Notes: generated by a model from the sequence alone, not told the origin. A DNA stretch of 64,000 nt from Rhodospirillaceae bacterium (GCA_002720855.1 PBIN01000005.1:124001-188000); one strand, 5' to 3'; numbered from the stretch's first letter, positions 24,603-34,970 are shown. Translations and numbers: made by a program.

Positions 24603-25394
24603 TTATGACGAAAAGCGGTAGAATTGAGGAGAAAAGCCGGCTTTTTCTCGTGCTTCGTCATTAAATGGCGGTTTAAGAACTCCCTTAAAATGTTTTTTCA
24701 CCAGGGTCTGCCAGGTGTTTTCCGGTTCCAGTTCTCGTTGCAAGCAAATGTAGTGGAACCATTTCTGGCCAATTGCAACGTGGCCAATTTCATCATTATA
24801 AATTCGTTGGAGTACATTGGCGCTCCTATGATCGCCCGATTTCTTGAGGTTTTTCATCATTGTTGGGGTAACGTCGAGACCGCGCGCCTCTAATACAAGG
24901 GGAACAATCGCAAGCCTCGCCAGAATATCATGTGCGGTTTCCTGTGCGGCTTCCCACAGACCATCATGTCCGGGCAGTTCGCCATACGCTGAATTCATTT
25001 CTCGAAGCCGTTCGGCAAGCATCGCAAAATGCAGGCCTTCTTCTGACGCCACCTTAGCCCAATCATGAAAAAACGCCTCAGGCAGACCGTCTTGTGAAAA
25101 TCGGACGATGATATCGCAAGCGAGGTCTATGGCGTTTAGCTCGATATGGGCCAGTGCATGAAGGAGGGCGATACGACCAGACTGGCTGCCTGCTTTCCCG
25201 CGTTTTGGCATTTCGCGCGGTGCCAACAGCTCTGGTTTCGATGGCCGTGCCGGCCGTTGGGGAGGTACAGCGTGGCCGATCTCAGGGAGTGCTCCGTTCT
25301 TCCAGCTGATGGCGAGTTTCTGAGCGAGCGCGGATTTTTGATCGGCGTCTGCACAATTAAGGATAGAAACGGCAGCGGCACATAGTGTTGTAAT
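24603..25394 (-). CDS. DUF455 ferritin-like protein; apparent ATT start codon
   Basis: A ferritin-like DUF455 protein. Typical segments are RPARPSKPELLAPREMPKRG, GRIALLHALAHIELNAIDLACDIIVRF (Glu/His metal-type helix), DWAKVASEEGLHFAMLAERL, LEARGLDVTP and IYNDEIGHVAIGQKWF. Homology extends upstream of any ATG, GTG or TTG: the first such codon (TTG 25226) would remove about 55 residues that match the family (SILNCADADQKSALAQKLA). The family N-terminus MTT… aligns with ATT ACA ACA at 25394, so either ATT is the start or an ATG has mutated. A CTG at 25424 is the other option. The product is 263 residues from ATT. It lies downstream of bcp by 26 bases. Confidence 0.8.
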   Translation of the reverse strand: MTTLCAAAVSILNCADADQKSALAQKLAISWKNGALPEIGHAVPPQRPARPSKPELLAPREMPKRGKAGSQSGRIALLHALAHIELNAIDLACDIIVRFSQDGLPEAFFHDWAKVASEEGLHFAMLAERLREMNSAYGELPGHDGLWEAAQETAHDILARLAIVPLVLEARGLDVTPTMMKNLKKSGDHRSANVLQRIYNDEIGHVAIGQKWFHYICLQRELEPENTWQTLVKKHFKGVLKPPFNDEAREKAGFSPQFYRFSS

Positions 25395-25420
25395 GTCGAG
25401 CTTCTGGTCTTGAGATTTTT

Positions 25421-25885
25421 TCAGAGCTTTTGTACCTCTTCGAGAACCTTTTCGACATGACCCTTAACGCGTAAATTCCGCCATACCGCTGCGATTTTTC
25501 CTTTTTCGTCTATCAAAAAGGTCGAACGAACGATCCCCATATAGGTTTTGCCGTAGTTCTTTTTTTCCTGCCAAACATCATACGCTTCACAGATCGTTCC
25601 ATCCTCGTCCGCAATGAGCGAGAAGGGTAGATCATACTTTTCTTTAAATTTGTCATGCCGTGCGACACTGTCTTTGGAAACGCCAACAATCTTAGCGTCG
25701 AGTTTTGCAAAATCTGGATGTGCATCACGGAAGGCGCAGGCTTCGGTAGTGCACCCTGGCGTCATATCTTTAGGGTAAAAATACAGAACAACGCGTTGTC
25801 CCTTGAACGTTTTCAAAGAGACAGTACCGCCGCCATCCGTGGAAGCAGAGAAATCTGGTGCTTTATCGCCAACATCAATTGTCAT
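25421..25885 (-). CDS. bcp: Thioredoxin-dependent thiol peroxidase (Bcp/PrxQ)
   Basis: A 154-residue peroxiredoxin of the PrxQ class that reduces hydrogen peroxide and organic hydroperoxides. The peroxidatic Cys is in YFYPKDMTPGCTTEA; a second Cys five residues later (ACAFRD) is the resolving Cys of atypical two-Cys PrxQ. The remainder (GVSKDSVARHDKFKEKYDLPFSLIADE) is typical. ATG 25885 (MTIDVGDKAP) matches the family start; an in-frame upstream start would run into the YciI gene. It follows the YciI gene by 5 bases, so both are in one transcript with DUF455. Confidence 0.96.
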   Translation of the reverse strand: MTIDVGDKAPDFSASTDGGGTVSLKTFKGQRVVLYFYPKDMTPGCTTEACAFRDAHPDFAKLDAKIVGVSKDSVARHDKFKEKYDLPFSLIADEDGTICEAYDVWQEKKNYGKTYMGIVRSTFLIDEKGKIAAVWRNLRVKGHVEKVLEEVQKL

Positions 25886-25890
25886 TGGAA

Positions 25891-26271
25891 TTACTCTATC
25901 GTGTAGGTACCGGTGGAGAATTTTACGTTTAGATTGAAGCCACCCTCGTTGACCTCCCACGCCTGGATTCGGAAGCTTCTGAAACCCTGCTTGTGGAATG
26001 GGTCAGCTTCCGCAACACGTTTCGCCTCTGCCATTGATTTGGCACGGATTATTATCATACCAGGTCCCTGCGGCTTTCCCTTGCCATCTACAAACGGGCC
26101 AGCTGCAAACAAAATTCCCTTGCGTTCAATTTCAAGCTGATAGGCTATGTGTTTAGGGAAAACTTTCGAGCGGTCGCCGGGCTTATCCGTGGGGTCGGAA
26201 AATATGACGTAGAGCCGCTTGTGCAACATTTTGTCATGGAGAGCGTGAATCTGTTTGGCGGTAAGTGCCAT
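25891..26271 (-). CDS. YciI-family protein
   Basis: A 126-residue YCII-superfamily (dimeric ferredoxin-like) protein. The His-Asp type pattern is spread over FPKHIAYQLEIERKGILFAAGPF and VAEADPFHKQGFRSFRIQAWEV, typical of YciI-like domains. The activity is not established for most members; some relatives handle chlorinated or muconolactone-like aromatics. It starts at ATG 26271 and is the first gene of the YciI–bcp–DUF455 unit. Confidence 0.85.
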   Translation of the reverse strand: MALTAKQIHALHDKMLHKRLYVIFSDPTDKPGDRSKVFPKHIAYQLEIERKGILFAAGPFVDGKGKPQGPGMIIIRAKSMAEAKRVAEADPFHKQGFRSFRIQAWEVNEGGFNLNVKFSTGTYTIE

Positions 26272-26393
26272 CTAAATAATCCTTTTTCTACAATATGCTT
26301 AAATCAAATTCGTTCGAGAATATGAAGGCCATGATCATCGTCCACAAGACAAATCAATTCATGATTTTTGCCGAACAAGTCGTTCAGGAGTGA

Positions 26394-29300
26394 CTAATTC
26401 GAGCTCTCATTTGCCGCCGGCACTTCGATGATCTCCTTGAAGATTCGATACACAGTGTCAGCTGTGTCAGAAACGCGGCCTTTGAGTGTTTCGATGTCAA
26501 CTGCATCGCAGGCAGCGAGAAGCATACTGCAGTTTCCGCTGGTTGCAGTTTCATCGTCAAAATTATCTCCGGCTGTTAATCGAACGATACTCTGAACGTT
26601 TCGCCAAAGATTTAGAGCATCGGTCAGCTGTTCGGTTAGTTCATCTGAAAGCACGCCGCTGCTTCGTAAGTTCTCCAGCGCCTGTTCGGTATCTGGCGAC
26701 AAAACCGAAGGTGAATTTTCAGCATGAAGCAATTGTAAATACTGAGTAATAAACTCTATATCCACCAGGCCACCTCGAATGTTTTTGACATCCCATGGTC
26801 CCGATGGCGCCCGCCCGTCTGAGAGCCGGATGCGCATTTCCGCTACATCTTTAAGAAGTTTGTCTTTGTTTTGGGGTGATATCAGAATTTCCCTAATTGC
26901 ACTTTCAATATTCGTTCGCAGGTTGTCGCCCGCAAATATCACGCGGGCGCGTGTCAAAGCCATGCGTTCCCATGTCCACGCATCTTGTTGGTGGTACCGA
27001 ATAAATGATTGTAGCGCCGTTGCTAGAGGGCCGGCATTTCCAGAGGGACGCAAACGCATATCAACTTCATAAAGCGGTCCCTCCGCTGTTGGCGCCGTAA
27101 GAGCGCTGAGATATCGCTGTCCCAGCCGTGTGAAATAGGGAATTGGCGAGAGAGATTTTTCACCATCGGAGGACTCTCCTTCTGCGCTATATATAAACAG
27201 AAGGTCGAGGTCCGAACCGATGGTCATGTCCTGACCGCCTAGCTTGCCGAGCGCAACGACTGCCATATCTCCGGTAGCGAAATTGCCGTGCTGGGCCGTG
27301 AATTCGTTGCGTACCGCCGGACAAAGTATGTTGACGGCTGCGTCAGCGATATTGGCAATTGCGCGACCGCTCTGATCTGCCGTCATATGGCGACGAATAA
27401 TTTGAACGCCGACCTGAAACAAACGGTCGTTCACCTGTCGGCGAACGATATCTAGAACATCTTGAAAATCGTGCGCTTTTCGTTGGATCTGTCCGTCAAT
27501 TTCCGAAACCAGCGCCACAGAATCGGGCACTTTTTCGAAAAAGTCGGCTGTTAAAACGGCATCAAACAGAATTGGGTGACGCCGCAATGTATCGGCAATT
27601 CTTGGAGCGCTCCCCATAATTTCCGCCAGGAGTTCGAGAAGACCTGGATTGCTATAAAACAAAGAGAATAGTTGGACGCCAGCAGGTAAGCCCTGCAAAA
27701 ATTCGTCAAAGCCGTGCAATGCGGTGTCAGGGTTGCCCGTTTTGGAGAAAGCCGTAAGCAGACCGGGCATGAGTTCAGTGAGCAGTTCCTTTGATCGAGT
27801 ACTGCGTGTTGCGCGATATCTGCCGTGGTGCCAGGTTCGAATGACCGATGAAACCGACGATGGGTCTTCAAATCCTAGGGACAGAAGTGTCTGAAGTGTA
27901 TCTGGATGATCTTCCCCACCTGTAAAAACCAGTGAACCCGGTCCACTTAGATCTGGCGCCTCCTCAAACAGGGCAGCGTAATGACGTTCGACAATCTCCA
28001 ACTGCGCAGAGAGCGCACTGGCAAAACTGTCGGAGTTCTGAAACCCCATAAAAAGTGCAAATGCTTCGAGTTTCTCCGGTGTTTTAGGAATCTCGTGGGT
28101 TTGTTGATCGTCGATCATTTGCAATCGATGTTCTACACATCTCAAGAATTCATAGGCTGCATCCAATTCATTTGCGATCTTCGGAACAAAATGACCGGCA
28201 GCGGCAAGTAGCAGTAACGCCTTTCTGGTTTTCTTTTCGCGCAATGCAGCGTCTCGACCGCCCCAGATCAATTGCTGCGTCTGCGCATAAAATTCTATTT
28301 CCCGGATGCCGCCGCGACCGAGCTTTACGTTGTGTCCTGCCACCGCAATTTCGCTGCCACCCCGGTGAGCATTTATTTGCCGTTTAATCGAATGAATATC
28401 ATCTATGGCAGCAAAATCGAGACTGCGTCTCCAAACGAATGGACCAAGATATCTCAGGAAAGCATTTCCGGATTCAATGTCGCCCGCTATGGGTCTCGCC
28501 TTAATCATTGCGGCGCGTTCCCAATTCTGGCCGGTCGTCTCGTAATAGGTTTCCGCTGCCAATGTAGAGAGAACAATTGGGGTCGAGCCAGGATCAGGAC
28601 GCAATCGAAGGTCAGTTCTAAACACATATCCGTCAGGCGTCCGTTCCTCGAGGATTTTGACGAGATCTCGGGCGAGACGAACAAAAAATTCCTGTGCGGT
28701 ACGCTTTCCAATGTAAGGCGTTTTTTCATTATCGAAGAGCAGAATCAAATCGACGTCGCTGAAATAGTTGAGTTCACCCGCACCGAGCTTGCCCATTCCG
28801 AGAACGATGAATCCGGAATCAAGCGAAGGGGTGGCAGGATTGGGTAGTGCCAGTTCTTCCGCGAGGTGCCCCTTTAGGAGCAAATGAGAAACGGCGACGT
28901 TCGTGGCTTTGTCTGCAAACGAACTCAAAGCTCCTATGACGTCTGATAAACTCCAATGTCCAAATATGTCAGCGACGGCAACAATGAATGCGCAGTGACG
29001 GCGAGCGATTCGGAGCTCGCGTATAATTGATTCCTGGTTTTCTTCCAAAAGCTCCGGTCTATCCAACTCGACAAAAATCGATTCAAATGCCGTTTCAGGC
29101 CCGGACTCAAAAATTTGTCGGACCCAATCCGTATGGTTAACCAGGGTGTTCGTGAGAAAAGAACTGTTTCCAAAAATACAATCGATCAGTGGCTTTATAT
29201 GAGCACTTTTAAAGCAGGTCTCGATAAATTGCAGGACGTTGTTATCTTCGGTACGGCGTCCTATCTCCCGCCAGCGCTCCCAGCCGGAATCAACTTGTTC

Positions 29301-29399
29301 AGGATTGCCCGGCAAGGGAATCGGTCCACTAACGTTGAGTCCTATTTTGACTTCTGATGTCAATTGGTACGTTCCATCTGACCACGTTTTGCCGCACAC
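26394..29399 (-). CDS. glnE: Bifunctional glutamine synthetase adenylyltransferase/deadenylase
   Basis: A 1001-residue GlnE, which adds and removes AMP on glutamine synthetase in response to PII proteins. Two nucleotidyltransferase domains are seen: an N-terminal GMGKLGAGELNYFSDVDLILLF (deadenylation half) and a C-terminal ALGKLGGQDMTIGSDLDLLFIY (adenylylation half), each followed by a helical GlnD-type PII-uridylyltransferase-associated region. Length is slightly above the E. coli form, as usual in alphaproteobacteria. The start is uncertain: GTG 29399 gives the full frame, and TTG 29363 has a better upstream GGA. It is divergent from the AsmA-like gene. Confidence 0.96.
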   Translation of the reverse strand: MCGKTWSDGTYQLTSEVKIGLNVSGPIPLPGNPEQVDSGWERWREIGRRTEDNNVLQFIETCFKSAHIKPLIDCIFGNSSFLTNTLVNHTDWVRQIFESGPETAFESIFVELDRPELLEENQESIIRELRIARRHCAFIVAVADIFGHWSLSDVIGALSSFADKATNVAVSHLLLKGHLAEELALPNPATPSLDSGFIVLGMGKLGAGELNYFSDVDLILLFDNEKTPYIGKRTAQEFFVRLARDLVKILEERTPDGYVFRTDLRLRPDPGSTPIVLSTLAAETYYETTGQNWERAAMIKARPIAGDIESGNAFLRYLGPFVWRRSLDFAAIDDIHSIKRQINAHRGGSEIAVAGHNVKLGRGGIREIEFYAQTQQLIWGGRDAALREKKTRKALLLLAAAGHFVPKIANELDAAYEFLRCVEHRLQMIDDQQTHEIPKTPEKLEAFALFMGFQNSDSFASALSAQLEIVERHYAALFEEAPDLSGPGSLVFTGGEDHPDTLQTLLSLGFEDPSSVSSVIRTWHHGRYRATRSTRSKELLTELMPGLLTAFSKTGNPDTALHGFDEFLQGLPAGVQLFSLFYSNPGLLELLAEIMGSAPRIADTLRRHPILFDAVLTADFFEKVPDSVALVSEIDGQIQRKAHDFQDVLDIVRRQVNDRLFQVGVQIIRRHMTADQSGRAIANIADAAVNILCPAVRNEFTAQHGNFATGDMAVVALGKLGGQDMTIGSDLDLLFIYSAEGESSDGEKSLSPIPYFTRLGQRYLSALTAPTAEGPLYEVDMRLRPSGNAGPLATALQSFIRYHQQDAWTWERMALTRARVIFAGDNLRTNIESAIREILISPQNKDKLLKDVAEMRIRLSDGRAPSGPWDVKNIRGGLVDIEFITQYLQLLHAENSPSVLSPDTEQALENLRSSGVLSDELTEQLTDALNLWRNVQSIVRLTAGDNFDDETATSGNCSMLLAACDAVDIETLKGRVSDTADTVYRIFKEIIEVPAANESSN

Positions 29400-29455
29400 T
29401 GCGGCAAGGTCATTTATCGGTCAAGAAGATGGGCCGTAGAAAACTGTAGATTGGA

Positions 29456-32400
29456 ATGCTGGGACGAATAACTCGAATTTGTTGCGAGGTTGTTGCACTC
29501 ACAGCGCTCGCCTTATTTTTGCTGGCAGGCGTCGCCAGTTGGCGGCTTTCGCAAGGACCCGTGCCGCTCAATTTTCTGTCCAGTCATATTGAAAATGCTT
29601 TGAACGACCCCGCCAGCCCGGTACGGGTCGCCGTTGATGGAACGAATTTGGCGTGGGCAGGCTGGGATCGTACTCTCGATATTCGTGTTTTGGGAGTAAA
29701 GGTCTCTGGCGCGGACGGTACGGTCATTGCGAGAATACCTGAAATGTCCGTCAGTTTCAGCCTGCCGGCACTTCTGCGCGGTACAGTCGCACCTACAAAC
29801 CTTGATCTCATTGAGCCAAGACTGAAGCTCGTGCGAAACGCTTCTGGCAAACTCGCCATGACCCTTGAAGAAACCAACGATTTGCCCGCCGACACCATCG
29901 GAGGAGTGATCGCGGCCTTAAGTGCACCGAAACAGAAAAAGGGTGTTTTGAGATATTTGCGCCAATTCAGCATTTTGGACGCCAAACTCGAAGTCGATGA
30001 CAGAGTCACAGGATTAAAATGGGGAGTGCCGCAGGCTGATTTAGTGGTCATTCGGGAAGAAAAGCAAATCCGCGCGTCGTTGTTTGCAGATCTTGATGCT
30101 GCTGGACGGGCTTCCCGACTCATAGCGAAGGCCAGTCTGGAATCTGGTGCTGAAGAAGCATTAATAGATTTCTCTATTGAGAATTTTCCGCTCGACCGGC
30201 TTTCGACCGCGTTGCCGCAGCTCAAAGTTTTGAAATCGGCGCAGATTGCGCTGAATGGCGATATCGCGGCGCGCGTTTCTCTCGACGGCATAATTCAGGA
30301 TGCAAAATTTGAAATTTCTGGGGGAGTTGGCCACATCGAAAAAGGTAAGTTGTGGCCATCAAACATCCCCGTAAAGAATTTAAAGCTGCGAGCTAAACTC
30401 GAAAACGTTCCCGCATCGCTCGAGATTGAAAGTTTCAGCGTCAATGTTGGCGGGCCGACAATATCACTCAACGGTTCAATCATCGCGGTCGATGATGGAA
30501 TGTCGATAGATGCCCGTGTCGCCGCGACAACAGTTCCGATATCTAAACTCAAAAATTATTGGCCAATCGGAATTGGAAAAGTTGCTCGGAAGTGGGTTAC
30601 CGAGAATATGCTGCGGGGAGTAGTGGAAAACGTTGCCGCGTCATTTTCCCTTCGGATGCCCGACTTGAAACACACTGCAACAGTCGTGGATTCGTTTTCT
30701 GGAAAGTTACGTCTCCGCAACTCGGTCATTCGCTTTAACGAGAATTTTCCGAACCTCGAAAAAGTCGAAGCAACGGCTGTGTTTTCAAAAGGCCGGTTTG
30801 TTGCATCGATTTCATCCGGCCTTCTAAGCGGCCTGAATCTCGTGTCGGGGCGGGTTAAACTTCTGGACCTGGATAGTGATAAAGAATTTGCTGACATTAC
30901 AACCAAGGTTTCCGGTCCGCTTCGTACAGCGCTTTCAATTGTCGACAACGAACCCCTTAAACTGGTTTCAAAGTTTGGAATTGATGCGAAAACGGTTCGG
31001 GGTTGGTCAAGTTCCACCCTCCAATTTCGTTTTCCACTCTCTGCCTTATTGCGGCTTTCAGATGTCGACGTTACGGCAGATTCAAGGGTCATAAACGCCG
31101 TTTTGCCAAAAAATCCGCTGGGCAAACCAATCGAGTCCGGAAACTTCAGCTTGAAATTGGACACGAATGGATTGGTTCTCGATGGTAGTGCCACGGTCAC
31201 AGGAACACCTTTAAAACTCAATTGGGAAGAAAGGTTTGATCAAGATCGAAAATTTGTCAGGCGGTATCACGTCGCAGGCCACCTTGATGAAAAAGCACAG
31301 GTGGAAATTCTGAAATTGCCCGACCTTTCTCCCTTTGTTTCGGGTCCGCTTGGCCTCGAACTTGCACTGGTTGAGCGAAACACGGGACGAAAGGAAATTG
31401 CGGCTAAGGTTTCGTTGAAAGATGCTACCTTAGGTCTTTCCAGCCTAAATTGGACCAAAAAGCCCGGTGTCGACGGAGTCGCGTGGCTGTCGATATTTGT
31501 TGAACCCAGTGGCGCAACTAGGATTCAGAATTTCGATGTTCAGACAGGCGAGTTGCGCGGAATGGGAAATGCGCAATTCGATGCAGAAGGAAATTTCGTT
31601 CAGGCAGCTGTCCAAAAATTCAGCCTAGGCAGGTCTGAATTTGATGGCTCGGTCACAACATTGTCGGATGGAAGTTTGGATGTCGTTCTAAATGGGAAAT
31701 CATTGGATGCTGTACATTTGTTCAGTCGAGAAGTTTCGGAACATGATACGAATCTTCCCAGGATGACTTTGAAGGCCAAAATTGACACCGTTTGGTTCGA
31801 TAAAGACGTGCCCATAACTGCTGTTGAATCGTCGATGACACATGACGGTATCGATTGGGATCAAATCTCGATCACCGGTCTGGTTGGCGAAAATCAGCCC
31901 TTTGCTTTTGATCTAGAGACGACGCCGAACGGCAAGCAGTTTAATGTTCGTGCCGGAAATGCGGGAAAAATTTTGGCTGGGCTAGACTTAGTGGACGATA
32001 TACGCGGCGGCGTCTTGGATGTTAAAGCTACTCAAAAAAAAGGTACCAAAAATGCCTGGAACGGCCGCGTTGCCATTTCGGATTTTACGGTTGTTCGAGC
32101 ATCAATTTTGGCCCGTGTTTTAACGCTTGCGTCCCTATCGGGCATCGTAAATACGTTAACCGGAAAAGGTATTCGGTTTGCCAGACTGAATATTCCGTTT
32201 TCTTATTCAGATGGAAACGCGAACATTCGTAACGCACGCGCTGTTGGATCTGAATTGGGAATTACCGCTGACGGCGCTTTAGACCTTGATAAGAAATCGG
32301 CCGCGTTAAATGGGACAATTGTGCCAGCCTATTCGATTAATAGTGCTCTGGGGAACATTCCAATAATCGGGCAAATTTTTACCGGGAAAAAAGGAAGCGG

Positions 32401-32566
32401 TGTTTTCGCGGCGACCTACGGAATTTCCGGTGAACTCGCAAAACCCAAAATTACTGTAAATCCACTTGCCGCGCTGGCCCCTGGGTTCCTACGGGATTTG
32501 ATCGGAATTCTTGGTGGTGGCACAAAGCGCAAAGAACCTTCCGCTGGCAAACTTAAAAAGAAATAG
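29456..32566 (+). CDS. AsmA-like/YhdP-type protein (DUF3971 and AsmA_2 domains)
   Basis: A 1036-residue envelope protein. An N-terminal membrane segment (about 10–30, VVALTALALFLLAGVASW) anchors a long periplasmic beta-rich body, with a DUF3971-like middle (WPIGIGKVARKWVTENMLRGVV is a hallmark) and an AsmA_2-like C-terminus ending in PLAALAPGFLRDLIGILGG. The family includes YhdP, TamB and AsmA, which form bridge-like lipid conduits between inner and outer membranes. A role in phospholipid transport is inferred from the family. It converges on tyrS with 6 bases between stops. Confidence 0.9.
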   Translation: MLGRITRICCEVVALTALALFLLAGVASWRLSQGPVPLNFLSSHIENALNDPASPVRVAVDGTNLAWAGWDRTLDIRVLGVKVSGADGTVIARIPEMSVSFSLPALLRGTVAPTNLDLIEPRLKLVRNASGKLAMTLEETNDLPADTIGGVIAALSAPKQKKGVLRYLRQFSILDAKLEVDDRVTGLKWGVPQADLVVIREEKQIRASLFADLDAAGRASRLIAKASLESGAEEALIDFSIENFPLDRLSTALPQLKVLKSAQIALNGDIAARVSLDGIIQDAKFEISGGVGHIEKGKLWPSNIPVKNLKLRAKLENVPASLEIESFSVNVGGPTISLNGSIIAVDDGMSIDARVAATTVPISKLKNYWPIGIGKVARKWVTENMLRGVVENVAASFSLRMPDLKHTATVVDSFSGKLRLRNSVIRFNENFPNLEKVEATAVFSKGRFVASISSGLLSGLNLVSGRVKLLDLDSDKEFADITTKVSGPLRTALSIVDNEPLKLVSKFGIDAKTVRGWSSSTLQFRFPLSALLRLSDVDVTADSRVINAVLPKNPLGKPIESGNFSLKLDTNGLVLDGSATVTGTPLKLNWEERFDQDRKFVRRYHVAGHLDEKAQVEILKLPDLSPFVSGPLGLELALVERNTGRKEIAAKVSLKDATLGLSSLNWTKKPGVDGVAWLSIFVEPSGATRIQNFDVQTGELRGMGNAQFDAEGNFVQAAVQKFSLGRSEFDGSVTTLSDGSLDVVLNGKSLDAVHLFSREVSEHDTNLPRMTLKAKIDTVWFDKDVPITAVESSMTHDGIDWDQISITGLVGENQPFAFDLETTPNGKQFNVRAGNAGKILAGLDLVDDIRGGVLDVKATQKKGTKNAWNGRVAISDFTVVRASILARVLTLASLSGIVNTLTGKGIRFARLNIPFSYSDGNANIRNARAVGSELGITADGALDLDKKSAALNGTIVPAYSINSALGNIPIIGQIFTGKKGSGVFAATYGISGELAKPKITVNPLAALAPGFLRDLIGILGGGTKRKEPSAGKLKKK

Positions 32567-32572
32567 TTTCAA

Positions 32573-33829
32573 TTAGAACGGTTTGACGAGTGCGTGACGC
32601 TTCTTTCCCGCGGAGAACTTGATTGCGCCATCTTCATTAAGATCGGATGTACTGATGGTTTGGCTTTCGTCTCCTATAACGGTGTCATTAACGCGACCGC
32701 CACCGCCGCGAATGAGGCGTCGAGCTTCACCATTACTGTTAGCTAATCCAGCTCTTACGAATGCTTCGAAAGCTGGCATTCCCTCGGCAAGGTCAGTTTC
32801 AGCTATCTCGACCGTTGGTAGCGCTGCTCCCTGCGTGCCCTCTTCAAATGTTGCCTTAGCGGTTTCGCCCGCTTCGGCTGCCGCAGTTTCGCCGTGGCAA
32901 AGTTTCGTTGCTTCATAAGCAAGCACTTTTTTCGCTTCGTTTATTTCCGCATCCTTCAGTTTCTCGAGCTTGCCAATTTCGCCAAGTGGAATTTCGGTAA
33001 AGAGTTTCAGGAAGCGACTAACATCTTCGTCCGCTGTATTGCGCCAAAACTGGTAATATTCATAGGGCGAAAGCCGGTCGCCATTCAGCCATACTGCCCC
33101 GCCGGCGGTTTTTCCCATCTTCTCGCCTGCGGACGTCATGATTAGTGGTGAGGTCAATCCATAGAGGGCGGTGCCATCGACACGGCGTCCCAATTCTACG
33201 CCATTTACGATGTTGCCCCATTGATCAGAGCCGCCAATCTGCAGGATACAGTCATCGCGCCGAGACAACTCTAAAAAATCATATGCCTGCAAAATCATGT
33301 AATTGAATTCGAGGAAGCTCAATGGTTGTTCGCGATCAAGGCGAAGTCTGACCGAATCGAACGACAACATGCGATTAACGGAAAAATGCTTACCGAACTC
33401 CCGTAGGAAAGGAATGTATTCAAGCGAGTCGAGCCAGTCAGCGTTATTGACCATCAATGTATCGGTAGGACCGTCGCCAAAGCTCAAAAACTTTTCGAAA
33501 GTTCCTTTGATACCTTCAATATTTGCTGCAATCGTCTCTTCATCGAGTATCTGACGGGACTCATCTTTCCCAGACGGGTCGCCAACTTTTGTAGTACCGC
33601 CGCCCATCAGGGCAATTGGCTTATGGCCACAACGTTGGTACCACCGGAGAGTCATAATCGGCATTAAATGACCAATGTGAAGAGAGTCGGCAGTGCAATC
33701 AAAACCTGCATAGGCGACAGCGCCCGCTTTTTTGCTGAGGATTTCGTCAAGGGCCTCGTCATCTGTGCATTGATGAATGAACCCGCGTTCGGAAATGGTC
33801 TGAAGAAATTCTGATTTATAACTGGTCAT
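32573..33829 (-). CDS. tyrS: Tyrosyl-tRNA synthetase
   Basis: A 418-residue class Ic aminoacyl-tRNA synthetase charging tRNA-Tyr. Seen are the HIGH motif as [10 protein letters not shown] (about 51–60), the tyrosine-binding [22 protein letters not shown], and a KMSKS variant [14 protein letters not shown]. The C-terminus is an S4 RNA-binding domain ([15 protein letters not shown]). Length is normal. In many alphaproteobacteria it is divergent from anmK; here a dioxygenase gene lies between them. Confidence 0.97.
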   Translation of the reverse strand: MTSYKSEFLQTISERGFIHQCTDDEALDEILSKKAGAVAYAGFDCTADSLHIGHLMPIMTLRWYQRCGHKPIALMGGGTTKVGDPSGKDESRQILDEETIAANIEGIKGTFEKFLSFGDGPTDTLMVNNADWLDSLEYIPFLREFGKHFSVNRMLSFDSVRLRLDREQPLSFLEFNYMILQAYDFLELSRRDDCILQIGGSDQWGNIVNGVELGRRVDGTALYGLTSPLIMTSAGEKMGKTAGGAVWLNGDRLSPYEYYQFWRNTADEDVSRFLKLFTEIPLGEIGKLEKLKDAEINEAKKVLAYEATKLCHGETAAAEAGETAKATFEEGTQGAALPTVEIAETDLAEGMPAFEAFVRAGLANSNGEARRLIRGGGGRVNDTVIGDESQTISTSDLNEDGAIKFSAGKKRHALVKPF

Positions 33830-33920
33830 GTTGATTTAGCTTGTTATTGAACGCTGCTGTCCGTCGTCGCGGCGGTGTTTAACATAGCCTCATGGCATCT
33901 GGCGAGGGTGCGAAACGCTT

Positions 33921-34970
33921 TCAACCATTTTCTGCAGAAAGCACACTGGCGCGTGGTTCGTCACCCCAACGTCGAATGAAGGCATTTAGATCTGCAGTGT
34001 ATTTCGGTACGTCCTCATAGGAAGGGGTAAATAGCAACATGCGGATGAGGTGGCGCCGCCGCTCTTCCTCTTCAAAATCTTCGTATTCCGTGCGGCTGTG
34101 AACGATGTAATGGTTATTTAAGAACTGCATATCGCCGCGTTCAAATTCCATATCAAGGCGTATCTCTTCACTTAGAGCGAGCTCGCTGAATAGGTTCATT
34201 GCTTCGGTTTGTTTTTTGGAGAGACGCGGCACCTCGGGAAATCGCTGCGCGCTTTCAACATATTTTTGACCAAACCGAGCAAAAAAACGGCCATTATGCA
34301 CCGAAAATACCTGCGCTATATAGTAGGGGGCTTCACCGTCAAATTCCTCGCCGCGATGGTCTACGTAGAATGGTTTATAGAGTTCCGGCAAGAGATCCGG
34401 ACGACTTCTCAAAATTTCATTGTGTATGGCAATTGAACTTGCAATCGAACTGAGTCCACCAGATTTGGCGGTTTGCATGCACAGCAAACCAACGGTATCG
34501 GATTTATCGCAGTGATAGGGGAGATGAACAGGGGTTTGATATCCGCGGAGGTTAAAATTCTGGTCCCAATTGCTGCCCACTGCTTTTACGTGGCCGAGCA
34601 ATTCACCCATCATGTTCTGAGCGACGGCTTCACCAAAATGGGTTCCAATGCCCCAATAAATTTTGGTGGCATCTTTCTCGCCAAGACGTTCAACCGGCAG
34701 GCCGCGAATAAGTTTGAACCCACGTCCATATTCGATTTCTTGCAGAATATTTGCCAGCGTTTTCGAGAAATTGGGAAGCGGGAAATCGACCCTGTTAATA
34801 TTTGGAACTTCCAGCCCGGCGTCGTTTACCTGTCTAAGCGCCGTATCGAGCTCGGCAATGTCGGCATCCGTTAAAACGTAAATCCAGTCGCTCGAAGGGG
34901 CGAGTTCAGGCCCAACCCAGGCGGCTGGGGACTCATAGGGACGATCCAGGACAGTGGTGGCCATAGACAT
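33921..34970 (-). CDS. TauD/TfdA-family Fe(II)/2-oxoglutarate dioxygenase
   Basis: A 349-residue enzyme with the double-stranded beta-helix of the TauD/TfdA family. The facial triad is intact: HxD as PYHCDKSDTVGL (about residue 153) and the distal His in NNHYIVHSRTEYED, followed by the 2-oxoglutarate Arg in RRRHLIRMLL. The N-terminal region (GLEVPNINRVDFPLP, GRGFKLIRGLPVERL) is typical. The substrate is unknown. ATG 34970 is chosen; GTG 34973 and ATG 34964 are near alternatives. It lies between tyrS and anmK, which are usually direct neighbours, so it looks like an insertion. Confidence 0.9.
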   Translation of the reverse strand: MSMATTVLDRPYESPAAWVGPELAPSSDWIYVLTDADIAELDTALRQVNDAGLEVPNINRVDFPLPNFSKTLANILQEIEYGRGFKLIRGLPVERLGEKDATKIYWGIGTHFGEAVAQNMMGELLGHVKAVGSNWDQNFNLRGYQTPVHLPYHCDKSDTVGLLCMQTAKSGGLSSIASSIAIHNEILRSRPDLLPELYKPFYVDHRGEEFDGEAPYYIAQVFSVHNGRFFARFGQKYVESAQRFPEVPRLSKKQTEAMNLFSELALSEEIRLDMEFERGDMQFLNNHYIVHSRTEYEDFEEEERRRHLIRMLLFTPSYEDVPKYTADLNAFIRRWGDEPRASVLSAENG

